Assembly (NCBI RefSeq): GCF_018417635.1
Contig: NZ_CP071007.1
Coordinates: 4,960,501-5,024,500, forward strand
DNA: 64,000 bases
Source: Pseudomonas sp. SORT22
Lineage (GTDB): Bacteria > Pseudomonadota > Gammaproteobacteria > Pseudomonadales > Pseudomonadaceae
Direction of reading: 5' to 3'
Each line of letters starts with the position of its first letter. Positions within the stretch are counted from its first letter, which is position 1. The notes under the pieces are model-generated. The model searched no databases. It saw nothing but the letters and a program-made list of their open reading frames with translations, and was not told the DNA's origin. Positions 1-8,864 of the stretch are shown here, one piece after another. A program made the position numbers and the translations under genes.

Positions 1-340
1 CTTTTGTCATCAAATTGAACATCTACTGTTTACCTGAGTCGGTTAGAAAGTGGCTGGCCAGCCCGGGGCGACGGACGTGTGCAAAAACGCGACATTTTTT
101 GTTGATCTCGAGCCCCTCAGGTCCTAAAGTTCGCGCCGAACGTCCATGCTGGAAACGATCCATCCGGCTCAAGTACTGACGACGAGACAGCAAGGTCACC
201 CGTAGCTCGCTTCATCACGCACGGTTGACCTTTTTGCTTTCGGCGACATGCCTTGGGAAGTAGGCGAACCAAAGTGGGGATACGGAGGACGTTCAGTTGC
301 AGCCACTTATTTTTTCAGTTTGCCCATGGAGTCCCTAAGC
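1..340. other. Long non-coding stretch upstream of speC
   Basis: No convincing complete gene is visible here. The codons from 248 to 340 are open in frame with speC but lack a ribosome binding site in front of the ATG at 248, so I treat them as untranslated leader. A 19-codon reading frame begins at the ATG at 146 and ends at a TAG, also without a good ribosome binding site. The stretch probably holds the speC promoter and a structured leader, but I cannot place a clear -35/-10 pair. Confidence 0.5.
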
Positions 341-1504
341 ATGTCGATTCAGGTCGAAGACTACTTCGCGCGCGATACCTTCCAGAAAATGAAGGCCTTC
401 GCCGACAAGCAAGAAACCCCGTTCGTGCTCATCGACACGCAGATGATCAGCCAGGCCTACGACGACCTGCGCGCCGGTTTCGAATTCGCCAAGGTCTACT
501 ACGCGGTCAAGGCCAACCCGGCCGTTGAGATCATCGACCTGCTCAAGGAAAAAGGCTCGAGCTTCGACATCGCCTCGATCTACGAGCTGGACAAAGTGAT
601 GGGCCGCGGTGTCAGCGCCGATCGCATCAGCTACGGCAACACCATCAAGAAGTCCAAGGACATCCGCTACTTCTACGAGAAGGGCGTGCGCCTGTACGCC
701 ACCGACTCCGAAGCCGACCTGCGCAACATCGCCAAGGCCGCCCCGGGCTCGAAAGTCTACGTACGCATCCTCACCGAAGGCTCGACCACCGCCGACTGGC
801 CACTGTCGCGCAAGTTCGGCTGCCAGACCGACATGGCCATGGACCTGTTGATCCTCGCCCGCGACCTGGGCCTGGTGCCTTACGGCGTGTCGTTCCATGT
901 GGGCTCGCAACAGCGCGACATCAGCGTCTGGGATGCAGCCATCGCCAAAGTGAAGGTGATCTTCGAGCGCCTGAAAGAAGAAGACGGCATCGAGCTCAAG
1001 CTGATCAACATGGGTGGCGGCTTCCCGGCCAACTACATCACCCGCACCAACAGCCTGGAAACCTACGCCGAGGAAATCATCCGCTTCCTCAAGGAAGACT
1101 TCGGTGACGACCTGCCAGAAATCATCCTCGAGCCAGGCCGTTCGCTGATCGCCAACGCCGGCATCCTGGTCAGTGAAGTAGTGCTGGTGGCGCGTAAATC
1201 GCGTACCGCCGTCGAGCGCTGGGTGTACACCGATGTCGGCAAGTTCTCCGGCCTGATCGAAACCATGGACGAGTCGATCAAGTTCCCGATCTGGACCGAG
1301 AAGAAAGGCGAGATGGAAGAAGTAGTGATCGCCGGCCCCACCTGCGACAGCGCCGACATCATGTACGAGCACTACAAATACGGCCTGCCGCTGAACCTGG
1401 CCATCGGCGACCGCCTGTACTGGCTGTCGACCGGCGCCTACACCACCAGCTACAGCGCGGTGGAGTTCAACGGCTTCCCGCCGCTGAAAGCCTACTACCT
1501 GTAA
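341..1504 (+). CDS. speC: Ornithine (lysine/ornithine) decarboxylase, PLP type III fold
   Basis: Decarboxylates ornithine to putrescine, the first committed step of polyamine synthesis, in the cytoplasm. The 387-residue protein has the alanine-racemase-fold arrangement of eukaryotic-type ornithine decarboxylases rather than the large E. coli fold-I enzyme. The PLP lysine is Lys57 in YYAVKANP, HVGSQ is at 186-190, the phosphate-binding EPGRS at 264-268, and the active-site Cys335-Asp336 pair in GPTCDS. The start at 341 is chosen because GGAG lies nine bases upstream and homologues begin MSIQVEDYF; the reading frame stays open to 248. In P. aeruginosa the same gene (PA4519) lies beside the piu genes, as here. 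Some relatives also use lysine, which the sequence alone does not settle. Confidence 0.93.
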   Translation: MSIQVEDYFARDTFQKMKAFADKQETPFVLIDTQMISQAYDDLRAGFEFAKVYYAVKANPAVEIIDLLKEKGSSFDIASIYELDKVMGRGVSADRISYGNTIKKSKDIRYFYEKGVRLYATDSEADLRNIAKAAPGSKVYVRILTEGSTTADWPLSRKFGCQTDMAMDLLILARDLGLVPYGVSFHVGSQQRDISVWDAAIAKVKVIFERLKEEDGIELKLINMGGGFPANYITRTNSLETYAEEIIRFLKEDFGDDLPEIILEPGRSLIANAGILVSEVVLVARKSRTAVERWVYTDVGKFSGLIETMDESIKFPIWTEKKGEMEEVVIAGPTCDSADIMYEHYKYGLPLNLAIGDRLYWLSTGAYTTSYSAVEFNGFPPLKAYYL

Positions 1505-1507
1505 CAC

Positions 1508-1536
1508 AAAAAACCGGGGGCATCATTGCCCCCGGG
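1508..1536 (-). terminator. Hairpin terminator between speC and a convergent gene
   Basis: A 9-bp GC-rich stem (CCGGGGGCA / TGCCCCCGG, 1514-1522 and 1527-1535) has a TCAT loop. Read on the minus strand it is followed by a run of six T residues, so it is a proper intrinsic terminator for the minus-strand gene ending at 1588. It can also form at the 3' end of the speC message but lacks a U-tract in that direction. Confidence 0.7.
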
Positions 1537-1587
1537 CTCCCCTGGTCATCATCTGCGTGATCGGGGTTATCAATGCGTGAGCACGGT

Positions 1588-2076
1588 CTACAGGACTTCC
1601 TTAATCCTGACCGCGAAGCTCAATGGCGCACCTTCATATGCATTCAAATACCTGTCGCCATCCCGATTCCTGTCGTAGCTCTTTATCTCGTGACCCTCAT
1701 AGTCACGCAGGATGAAGTGGCGTTCTTGCTGACCGTACCACTCTGCGTGCGGCTGAACTTTCCAGAAGAAGGTAATTTCGTTTTTACCGTACAAGCCGAG
1801 ATAGCCCCCACTACTTCTGCCCAGCTTCTTCCCCAGGTAACCATCGACCCTGGATGCGCAGGTAATGTCGTAATGAATCCGGTCACCTTGATCTTCAACG
1901 AACTGAAAATGAAAATCGATCGGCCGTACCCGCAGCCCATGCCCCACTATCTGTAGCCAGCCACTTTCTGCAAAATCAAACTCGGTACGTTGTGCACTGA
2001 TGCCAACCTGTCCTGAACGGCCGGCTTTGGTTGAATACAGGGTAGCGATAAACGATTTATCAACAAGATCCACCAT
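1588..2076 (-). CDS. Uncharacterised protein, 162 residues
   Basis: Function not recognised. The start at 2076 is chosen because AAAGGA lies about seven bases upstream; the frame is open to 2148 but without a ribosome binding site. The protein is rich in aromatic, glycine and charged residues, has no signal peptide or membrane segment, and looks beta-rich. A GYLGLYGKN segment near residues 90-100 faintly recalls beta-trefoil or other sugar-binding folds, but that is only a resemblance. Its DNA is visibly less GC-rich than that of its neighbours, which hints at acquisition. It lies convergent to speC, with its own terminator, and just downstream of the Sel1 gene on the same strand with a gap of about 100 bases, so it is probably transcribed separately. 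Confidence 0.65.
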   Translation of the reverse strand: MVDLVDKSFIATLYSTKAGRSGQVGISAQRTEFDFAESGWLQIVGHGLRVRPIDFHFQFVEDQGDRIHYDITCASRVDGYLGKKLGRSSGGYLGLYGKNEITFFWKVQPHAEWYGQQERHFILRDYEGHEIKSYDRNRDGDRYLNAYEGAPLSFAVRIKEVL

Positions 2077-2178
2077 TCTCAAGTCCTTTAAAATATCGGG
2101 CAGGCACATTGAGCTTAGGCGTTCCGTCGTGAGCAGGGCAGGCTGCATTGATTCCCTGGAAAGTCGTCGAAGGCTTTG

Positions 2179-2937
2179 CTAAGGGTGAAGTTGCATGAAC
2201 GTCAGCCGTTGCTCATAGGCTCGCAGGACAGGCAGCAAACGCTCATCCTGAACCTGCCGCAGGGTGCAGACGCTACTGCGCAGGAAATTCAGATTGCCGC
2301 CTCGCAGCGCGGTGTCGAACCAGGCTAATGCTGCATCAAGCTGATTGCTCTCGACCAACACCGTGGCATAGCTGAATTGCCCGCGAAAATCACCTGCCTC
2401 GGCAGAGCGGCGATACCATTCTTGCGCCTGGCCAACGTCCCGCTCACAGGCCAGCCCCTGCTCCAGATAACGCCCATAAAGGTTCATCGACTTGGCATGG
2501 CCCAGGTGTGCGGCCTGTCGATAGCAGAGCAATGCCAAGGGATGGTTCTGAGCCACCCCACGGCCAGTAGCCAGCAAGTTGGCGTAGTTGTACAGGCCCC
2601 AGTCCAGCCCCATTTCAGCAGCCTGACAATAGGCCCTGGCCGCAGCCGACACATCAGCCTGCCCTCCCCAGCCATGCTCCTGGCAGCGCCCGAGCATGTT
2701 GTGCGCCATAGCGCTGCCACGGCTGGCGGCAATCGCGAACCAGCGCCGGGCCAGAACCGGGTCTTGCTCGATGCCGCGACCGTCAAGAAGGATCTGCCCC
2801 AGCAGCACCTGCGCCTCGACAATGTCCTGCCCGGCTGCAGCCAGCAGTGCCTGGGCCGCCTTGGCCGGGCTGTGTTCGAGCATCTGGGCGAACTGTTCGC
2901 TGTCCAGTTCCTGGCGATTACGCAAGGCGAAGGTCAT
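2179..2937 (-). CDS. Sel1-like repeat (TPR family) protein
   Basis: The 252-residue protein is built of Sel1-type helical repeats: blocks with the pattern A-x-x-x-L-G-x-x-x-x-x-G-x-G-x-x-x-x-x-x-A-x-x-W/Y recur at about 60-90, 95-125, 130-160 and 165-195. Such repeats form a solenoid that binds other proteins. It has no signal peptide, so a cytoplasmic adaptor role is the simplest reading. It starts only three bases after the stop of the dioxygenase gene upstream, so the two are co-transcribed. The same pair occurs beside piuA in P. aeruginosa (PA4515-PA4516, from memory). Its partner and precise role are unknown. Confidence 0.85.
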   Translation of the reverse strand: MTFALRNRQELDSEQFAQMLEHSPAKAAQALLAAAGQDIVEAQVLLGQILLDGRGIEQDPVLARRWFAIAASRGSAMAHNMLGRCQEHGWGGQADVSAAARAYCQAAEMGLDWGLYNYANLLATGRGVAQNHPLALLCYRQAAHLGHAKSMNLYGRYLEQGLACERDVGQAQEWYRRSAEAGDFRGQFSYATVLVESNQLDAALAWFDTALRGGNLNFLRSSVCTLRQVQDERLLPVLRAYEQRLTFMQLHP

Positions 2938-2940
2938 GGC

Positions 2941-3621
2941 TCAGACCTCGACCCAGCGGCGCAACAGGTTGTGGTAGGTGCCGGTCAACTGGATCAGCGC
3001 CGGGTGATCCGGCACATCGGCGCCCAGCTGCTGGATAGCCTGGTCCATTTCGTACAGCAGCGCGCGCTGGCTGTCTTCGCGCACCAGGCTCTGGGTCCAG
3101 AAGAACGCCGCGTAACGCGCGCCGCGGGTCACCGGGTTGACCTTGTGCAGGCTGGTGCCTGGATACAGCACCAGGTCCCCTGCCGCCAGCTTCACCTGCT
3201 GTACGCCAAAAGTATCCTGAATCACCAGCTCACCACCGTCGTAGTCCTCGGGATTGCTCAAAAACAGTGTCGAGGACAGATCGGTGCGCACCCGCTCGTG
3301 GCTTCCACGGGGCTGGCGCAGGGCGTTGTCGATATGAAAGCCAAAATTGCCGCCTTCGCGATAGCAGTTGATCAGCGGCGGGAACACCTTGTGCGGCAAA
3401 GCCGCCGACATGAATTGCGGGTGCTGCCACAGGCGTTCGATCAGCGCCGTACCGATTTCCTTGGCCAGTGGATGGCCTTCGGGCAGTTGCAGGTTGTGCT
3501 TGGCCTTGGCCGACTGGTAGCCCGCGGTAATCTTGCCATCGGCCCATTCAGTCTGCTCCAGCGCCTGGCGAATACGCTGGACCTCCTCGGTGGAAAACAG
3601 GCCGGAAATATGTAGCAGCAT
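2941..3621 (-). CDS. piuC: PiuC-type Fe(II)/2-oxoglutarate PKHD hydroxylase
   Basis: A 226-residue member of the prolyl/lysyl-4-hydroxylase-like (PKHD) family. The iron ligands are visible as His96-x-Asp98 in NFGFHIDN and His159 in SLHKV, with a candidate 2-oxoglutarate-binding Arg at 166 or 169. The substrate is not known. Its constant pairing with TonB receptors of the PiuA/Fiu type suggests a role in iron limitation, perhaps modification of a catecholate siderophore or of a protein. It is transcribed divergently from piuA, with a shared regulatory region of 216 bases that carries a candidate Fur site, and is followed closely by the Sel1 gene. Confidence 0.92.
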   Translation of the reverse strand: MLLHISGLFSTEEVQRIRQALEQTEWADGKITAGYQSAKAKHNLQLPEGHPLAKEIGTALIERLWQHPQFMSAALPHKVFPPLINCYREGGNFGFHIDNALRQPRGSHERVRTDLSSTLFLSNPEDYDGGELVIQDTFGVQQVKLAAGDLVLYPGTSLHKVNPVTRGARYAAFFWTQSLVREDSQRALLYEMDQAIQQLGADVPDHPALIQLTGTYHNLLRRWVEV

Positions 3622-3762
3622 GGCGCGGGCACCTGAAGGTGAAAGACGTCAATGGTATTGATTCCCATTGACTCTCTACAAGCCCTTTCGGCAGGTGGGA
3701 CGTTTCAGCACGGAAAAACCGCCAGTCACAAATTGTAAAGATTGTAAATTCCGCACAAATAG

Positions 3763-3783
3763 CAATTCTTCTCAATTGTTACT
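3763..3783. promoter_or_regulatory. Candidate Fur box between piuC and piuA
   Basis: An AT-rich, imperfectly symmetrical stretch (CAATTCTTCTCAATTG core) lies in an unusually AT-rich region of about 80 bases between the divergent piuC and piuA genes. It contains the GAGAA/AATTG elements common in Pseudomonas Fur sites but is not a strong match to the 19-bp consensus. Iron-dependent repression of both genes is expected from the family. Confidence 0.4.
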
Positions 3784-3837
3784 CATATTTGTTTACATTA
3801 TATTTCGCGGCCTAAAAACCTGGGGAAGGGGACCACC

Positions 3838-6129
3838 ATGCCGCGTCACTACGTGCCAACCGCTGTCAGTTCACCACGCTTGCTCACCTGCGCCATTGGT
3901 GTAGCGCTCACCGCGACCTCCGCCGGGCACCTGGCATTTGCCGCCGATGCCGAGCCTGCCAAGGACGGTGCCATCGCCCTGGATGCCACCAGCGTCACCG
4001 GCCAGGCCGAAACCGCCAGCACTGACTACAAGGTCGAACGCGCGTCTTCGCAGAAGTACACCGCGCCGCTGGTAGATATTCCGCGCACAGTGACGGTGGT
4101 CCCCCAGCAAGTGATCAAGGACACCAACGCCCTTAACCTGCAGGACGCCCTGCGTACCGTGCCGGGCATCACCATGGGTGCCGGCGAAGGTGGCAACCCG
4201 TCCGGCGACCGTCCGTTCATTCGCGGTTTCGACTCGCAGAGCTCGATGTACCTGGATGGCGTTCGCGACACCGGCTCGCAAACCCGGGAAATCTTCGCCA
4301 TCGAATCGGTCGAAGTGGCCAAGGGCCCCAACTCGGCCATCGGTGGCCGCGGCGCAGCAGGCGGCACCATCAACCTGGTGAGCAAGCGCGCGCACTTGGG
4401 CAACTCCACCGATGGTGCCTTCACCTGGGGATCGGACCAGACCAAACGCTACACCTTCGATGGCAACTATCAGTTCCTCGACACCGCCGCGTTCCGCCTT
4501 AACCTGATGAGCCACGAAAGCAACGTCGCCGGCCGCGACGAGGTCAACTACGACCGTTGGGGCGTGGCACCGTCGCTGGTCTTCGGCCTGGGTACCGACA
4601 CCCGCCTGAGCCTGGACTACTACCACATGGAGAGCGATGACCTGCCTGACTCGGGCATCCCCTACAGCCTGAAATCCGGCAGCTCCGCCAACCGCACTTC
4701 GGCCAACCCGGACAAACCGACCGATGGCGGTGACAGCGACAACTTCTATGGCCTGGTCGGCCGCGACTTCTACAAGAGCCGCGCCGACATCACCACCATC
4801 GCCCTCGAGCACGACCTGAGCGATGCGCTGACGATCAAGAACACCCTGCGCCATGGCAACACCCTGCAGGACTACATCTTTAGCCAGCCGGACGACAGCA
4901 AGGGCAACATCCTCAACGGTGAAGTCTGGCGCCGTCCGAACAACCGCGTGGCCAACACCCGCACCACCACCAACCAGACCGACCTGTTCGGCGAGGTCTA
5001 CATCGGCGGCTTCAAGAACAACTTCTCGACCGGTATCGAACTGAGCCGCGAAGCCTCGGTCAAGACCGGCTACAACGTCACCGGCTTTGCCTCGGGCAAC
5101 TGCAGCAGCGCCACCGGACAGATCTCTGGAGTCTGCACCTCGTTCACCGATCCGAACCCGAACGAAGCCTGGGATGGCACCGTTAGCCGCACTCTGGCTG
5201 GCGCCGATACCACCAGCAACACCCGCGCCATCTACCTGACCGACACCCTGGAACTGGACCCGGCCTGGTTGCTGACCATGGGCCTGCGTTACGACCACTT
5301 CGATACCAAGGCCAAAACCAAAATCGCCAGCGGCGCAACCAGCTTCAAGACCGAAGACACCAGCGAGTTCGTCACCGGCCAGTTGGGCCTGACCTGGAAG
5401 CCGGCCGAGAATGGTAGCGTGTACATTTCCTACGCGACTTCGGCGACCCCCGCCGGTGCATCGCTCGGTGAAGGCAGCGACGGCAATCCATTGCTGACCG
5501 CCACCACCACCAGTGACCTGAAGCCGGAAGAAACCACCAACTACGAAATCGGCACCAAGTGGAACCTGCTGGACGAACGCCTGGCCCTCACCGCAGCAAT
5601 CTTCCGTACCGAAAAAGAGAACGCTCGTGTTCTGGTCAGCACCAACACTTACGAGAACGTCGGCAAGAGCCGGGTTGACGGTCTGGAACTGACCGCCACC
5701 GGCAAGCTGACCAACGACTGGCAGGTCTTCGCCGGCTACACCTACATGGATGCCAAGCTGATCGATGGGGGCAAGCAGAACGTCGGCGGCGTGTTTGTCG
5801 ACAGCCCGAACAACGACAACCAGATGCCCAACACGCCGAACAACAGCCTGACCTTGTGGACTACCTACAACGTCACGCCGAAACTGACCGTCGGCGGCGG
5901 TGCCTTCTACGTCGATGACGTGTTCGGCAACGTCAACAACACCGTGATGGTCGATTCCTACTGGCGTTACGACGCTATGGCCAGCTACAAGCTGACCAAG
6001 AACGTCGACCTGCAGTTGAACGTACAAAACCTCACCAACGAGGTGTACTACGACAAAGCCTACGCTGCCCACTACGCCAACCAGGCCGCCGGGCGCACTG
6101 CCCTGCTGACCACCAGCTTCCACTTCTGA
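3838..6129 (+). CDS. piuA: TonB-dependent catecholate siderophore receptor PiuA/Fiu type
   Basis: Outer-membrane receptor of 763 residues that imports ferric catecholate-type siderophores using TonB energy. It has a Sec signal peptide ending near AFAAD (about residue 36), a plug domain from about 65 to 190 (RTVTVVPQQVIKD, then GAAGGTINLVSK), a 22-strand barrel, and the usual terminal aromatic residue (SFHF). There is no N-terminal STN domain, so it does not signal to a sigma factor. AAGGGG precedes the ATG. The P. aeruginosa homologue PiuA also takes up siderophore-like antibiotic conjugates. It lies between piuC and a reductase gene; a terminator 15 bases after the stop separates it from the reductase. 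Confidence 0.93.
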   Translation: MPRHYVPTAVSSPRLLTCAIGVALTATSAGHLAFAADAEPAKDGAIALDATSVTGQAETASTDYKVERASSQKYTAPLVDIPRTVTVVPQQVIKDTNALNLQDALRTVPGITMGAGEGGNPSGDRPFIRGFDSQSSMYLDGVRDTGSQTREIFAIESVEVAKGPNSAIGGRGAAGGTINLVSKRAHLGNSTDGAFTWGSDQTKRYTFDGNYQFLDTAAFRLNLMSHESNVAGRDEVNYDRWGVAPSLVFGLGTDTRLSLDYYHMESDDLPDSGIPYSLKSGSSANRTSANPDKPTDGGDSDNFYGLVGRDFYKSRADITTIALEHDLSDALTIKNTLRHGNTLQDYIFSQPDDSKGNILNGEVWRRPNNRVANTRTTTNQTDLFGEVYIGGFKNNFSTGIELSREASVKTGYNVTGFASGNCSSATGQISGVCTSFTDPNPNEAWDGTVSRTLAGADTTSNTRAIYLTDTLELDPAWLLTMGLRYDHFDTKAKTKIASGATSFKTEDTSEFVTGQLGLTWKPAENGSVYISYATSATPAGASLGEGSDGNPLLTATTTSDLKPEETTNYEIGTKWNLLDERLALTAAIFRTEKENARVLVSTNTYENVGKSRVDGLELTATGKLTNDWQVFAGYTYMDAKLIDGGKQNVGGVFVDSPNNDNQMPNTPNNSLTLWTTYNVTPKLTVGGGAFYVDDVFGNVNNTVMVDSYWRYDAMASYKLTKNVDLQLNVQNLTNEVYYDKAYAAHYANQAAGRTALLTTSFHF

Positions 6130-6143
6130 GTGAGCTGACTGGC

Positions 6144-6175
6144 AAGCCCCGTTCATTTAGGTGAACGGGGCTTTT
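6144..6175 (+). terminator. Rho-independent terminator after piuA
   Basis: A strong stem (AAGCCCCGTTCA / TGAACGGGGCTT) with a short loop is followed by TTTT. It lies just past the piuA stop codon and about 60 bases before the reductase start. Confidence 0.85.
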
Positions 6176-6233
6176 GTGTATCAAGGCATAATGTGCGTCG
6201 CATTCGCATTTGCGACACGACAAGGTGATTGAT

Positions 6234-8789
6234 GTGGTGAAGAAATCCCTGTTTCAACTGCACTGGTTCTTCGGTATTACCGCAGGCCTGGTGCTGGCAC
6301 TGATGGGCATTACCGGTGCCATCTGGTCGTTCCAGGATGAGCTGCTGGAGCTGTTCAACCCTGATGTGCTCACCGTCGAAGTACGCCAGGAAGGCGTGCT
6401 GCCAATGCCCGAGCTGGTGCGCAGGATCGAGGCCGAACAGGGTGACAAGGTCGCCATGCTCTGGGTCCAGGCCGACAACGACAAGGCGGCGCGGGTCTTC
6501 TTCACCCCTCCCCCGGGCGAACGCCGGGGCTTGATGCGCTATGCCGACCCTTACACCGGCAAGCTGCAGGGCGACGTCGCCGGCCAGGGCTTTTTCGACC
6601 TGATGCTGCAACTGCACCGTTTTCTGGCCATGGGCGACACCGGCCGGCAGATCACCGGCGCCTGTACCTTGATGCTGATTTTCTTCTGCCTGTCCGGCCT
6701 GTATCTGCGCTGGCCGCGCAAGGCGCTGAATTGGCGGACCTGGCTGACCCTGGACTGGGCCAAGAAAGGCCGCGCCTTCAACTGGGACCTGCACGCCGTG
6801 GCCGGTACCTGGTGCCTGCTGTTCTACCTGCTGTTTGCCCTCACCGGTCTGTTCTGGAGCTACGAGTGGTACCGCGAAGGCCTGAACAAGCTGCTCGCCG
6901 ACAGCCCGGCCGCTGGCCAGCAACACAAGCGCGGCGAAGGCCGCGGCGGACGTGCTGGTGGTGGCGCAGGTAAAGACGCCAAGCCGCTGGTGGTCGACTA
7001 CGACGCCGTCTGGGCCAGCCTGCAAGCTGCCGCCGGCCCCGGTATGAGCAGCTACAACCTGCGCCTGCCGCCAGCTGGCGGGCAACCGGCGATGATCTTT
7101 TATCTGCTTGAAGGCGCCGAACACGAGCGCGCCCTCAACACCCTCAACCTGGACCCGGCCACAGGCCAGGTGAAGAGCAACGAGCGCTATGCCGACAAGT
7201 CGTTCAAGGCGCAACTGCTGGCCAGCGTCTACGCCCTGCACGTGGGCAGCTACTTTGGCCTGACCGGGCGCATTGTGGTGACCATCGCCAGTCTGACCAT
7301 GCCGCTGTTCTTCGTCACCGGCTGGCTGTTGTACCTCGATCGCCGCCGTAAAAAGCGCCAGGTGCGTGCCGCGCGAGGTAACTTCGCGCCGTCGAACGGG
7401 CAGGACCACGGCTGGCTGGTGGGCTTTGCCAGCCAGAGCGGCTTCGCCGAGCAACTGGCTTGGCAAAGCGCCGGGCAACTGCAGGCTGCCGGCGTCGCGG
7501 TACAGGTCCGCCCCCTGGCTGAGCTGACCGAACAGGACCTCAACCAGGCTCGGCAAGCGCTGTTCGTCGTCAGTACCTTCGGCGACGGCGAAGCCCCCGA
7601 CAGCGCTCGCGCTTTCGAGCGCAAGGTGCTTGGACAGCCTTGGGCGCTGGGCAACCTCAACTATGCCCTGCTGGCCCTGGGCGACCGCCAGTACCCGCAC
7701 TTCTGTGGCTTTGCCCGGCGCTTGCAGGCCTGGCTCGGCGAACGCGGCGCCACCAGCGCCTTCGCCCCGGTTGAAGTCGACAGCGCTGACCCTGCGGCCC
7801 TGCAACACTGGCAACAACAGCTCGCACAACTGACTGGCAGCACGCCACCAGCGGCCTGGCAGGCACCCGAATTTGCCAACTGGACCTTGATCAGTCGCGA
7901 ACTGATGAACCCGGGCAGTCAGGGTTCGGCGGTGTATCTGCTCGGCCTCAGGCCTGAGCAACCTGCGCAGTGGGAAGCTGGAGACCTGGTGGAGATCCTG
8001 CCGCGTAACAGCGCCCACAGTCTTGAGCAGTTTCTCAAGGGCCTGGGCCTTGATGGCGAAACACCCGTGCAGGTCGATGGCCTGCAAGAGAGTCTGTTGC
8101 AAGCCCTGGCCAGCCGGCAGTTGCCCAAGAGCCGTGAGCACCTGGTCGGCCTGCATGCGCAGGCATTGGTCGATGCATTGATCCCGCTGGCAGCACGGGA
8201 ATACTCGATTGCCTCGATCGCCAGTGACGGCGTGCTGGAGCTGATCGTGCGCCAGGAACGCCACCCTGACGGCAGCCTCGGCCTGGGTTCAGGCTGGCTG
8301 ACCGAGCATCTGTCTGTGGATAACAGTGTCAGCCTGCGCCTGCGCCGCAACAGTGGTTTCCACCTGCCGGCGCCGGCCACGCCGATGATCCTGATCGGCA
8401 ACGGAACCGGGCTAGCCGGGCTGCGCAGCCTGCTCAAGGGCCGCATTGTGGCCGGCGAGCGCAGCAACTGGCTGCTGTTCGGTGAACGCAACCAGGCCTA
8501 TGACTTCCTCTGTGGGGATGAACTGCAAGGCTGGCAGCGCAGCGGCGATCTGGCCCGGCTGGAGCTGGCCTTTTCCCGCGATCAGAGCCACAAGGTCTAC
8601 GTGCAGGACCGCTTGCGCGAGCAGGCGACAGAACTGCGACGCTGGCTCGACCAGGGTGCATCGATCTATATCTGCGGCAGTTTGCAGGGCATGGCCAGTG
8701 GCGTTGATGAGGTACTTAACGAGGTGCTCGGGGCTGTCGAGGTTGAGCGGTTGATCGAGCTGGGGCGGTATCGGCGGGATGTGTACTAA
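6234..8789 (+). CDS. PepSY-associated membrane / flavodoxin / FAD-NAD(P)H reductase fusion
   Basis: A fused inner-membrane flavoprotein of 851 residues. The N-terminal third has PepSY-associated helices (about 8-32, 135-160, 185-210 and 345-370). A flavodoxin-like FMN domain follows (about 390-530), then an FAD-binding and an NAD(P)H-binding module like those of sulfite reductase flavoprotein (GNGTGLAGLRS near 725, YICGSLQGMA near the C-terminus). The layout suggests electrons pass from NADPH through FAD and FMN across the membrane, plausibly to reduce ferric siderophores after uptake; that role is inferred from its place next to piuA. GTG at 6234 (or 6237) has AAGGTG upstream; the in-frame TTG at 6210 is less likely. 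Its P. aeruginosa counterpart is PA4513 (from memory). Confidence 0.88.
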   Translation: MVKKSLFQLHWFFGITAGLVLALMGITGAIWSFQDELLELFNPDVLTVEVRQEGVLPMPELVRRIEAEQGDKVAMLWVQADNDKAARVFFTPPPGERRGLMRYADPYTGKLQGDVAGQGFFDLMLQLHRFLAMGDTGRQITGACTLMLIFFCLSGLYLRWPRKALNWRTWLTLDWAKKGRAFNWDLHAVAGTWCLLFYLLFALTGLFWSYEWYREGLNKLLADSPAAGQQHKRGEGRGGRAGGGAGKDAKPLVVDYDAVWASLQAAAGPGMSSYNLRLPPAGGQPAMIFYLLEGAEHERALNTLNLDPATGQVKSNERYADKSFKAQLLASVYALHVGSYFGLTGRIVVTIASLTMPLFFVTGWLLYLDRRRKKRQVRAARGNFAPSNGQDHGWLVGFASQSGFAEQLAWQSAGQLQAAGVAVQVRPLAELTEQDLNQARQALFVVSTFGDGEAPDSARAFERKVLGQPWALGNLNYALLALGDRQYPHFCGFARRLQAWLGERGATSAFAPVEVDSADPAALQHWQQQLAQLTGSTPPAAWQAPEFANWTLISRELMNPGSQGSAVYLLGLRPEQPAQWEAGDLVEILPRNSAHSLEQFLKGLGLDGETPVQVDGLQESLLQALASRQLPKSREHLVGLHAQALVDALIPLAAREYSIASIASDGVLELIVRQERHPDGSLGLGSGWLTEHLSVDNSVSLRLRRNSGFHLPAPATPMILIGNGTGLAGLRSLLKGRIVAGERSNWLLFGERNQAYDFLCGDELQGWQRSGDLARLELAFSRDQSHKVYVQDRLREQATELRRWLDQGASIYICGSLQGMASGVDEVLNEVLGAVEVERLIELGRYRRDVY

Positions 8790-8798
8790 GCCTTGAGG

Positions 8799-8862
8799 GC
8801 CTCATCGCGGGTCAAGCCCGCTCCTACAGGTTTGGTGTGGGAGCGGTTTGACCTGCGATGAG
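8799..8862. repeat. Pair of inverted REP elements
   Basis: CTCATCGCGGGTCAAGCCCG with CTCCTACAGG is followed by a degenerate inverted copy (GTGGGAGCGGTTTGACCTGCG). This is the common Pseudomonas REP palindrome and fills the gap between two convergent genes. Confidence 0.85.
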
Positions 8863-8864
8863 GG

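Noticed and set aside
248..340. N-terminal extension of SpeC starting at the ATG at 248
   Set aside because: No ribosome binding site, composition unlike coding sequence, and homologues start at the ATG at 341, which has GGAG at proper distance.
3871..6156. A 761-codon open frame on the minus strand opposite piuA, and a similar 703-codon frame opposite the reductase gene (6153-8264)
   Set aside because: These are antisense shadows caused by the strong GC3 bias of the real genes; the predicted proteins are low-complexity (Gly/Val/Ala/Gln/His-rich) and have no ribosome binding site.
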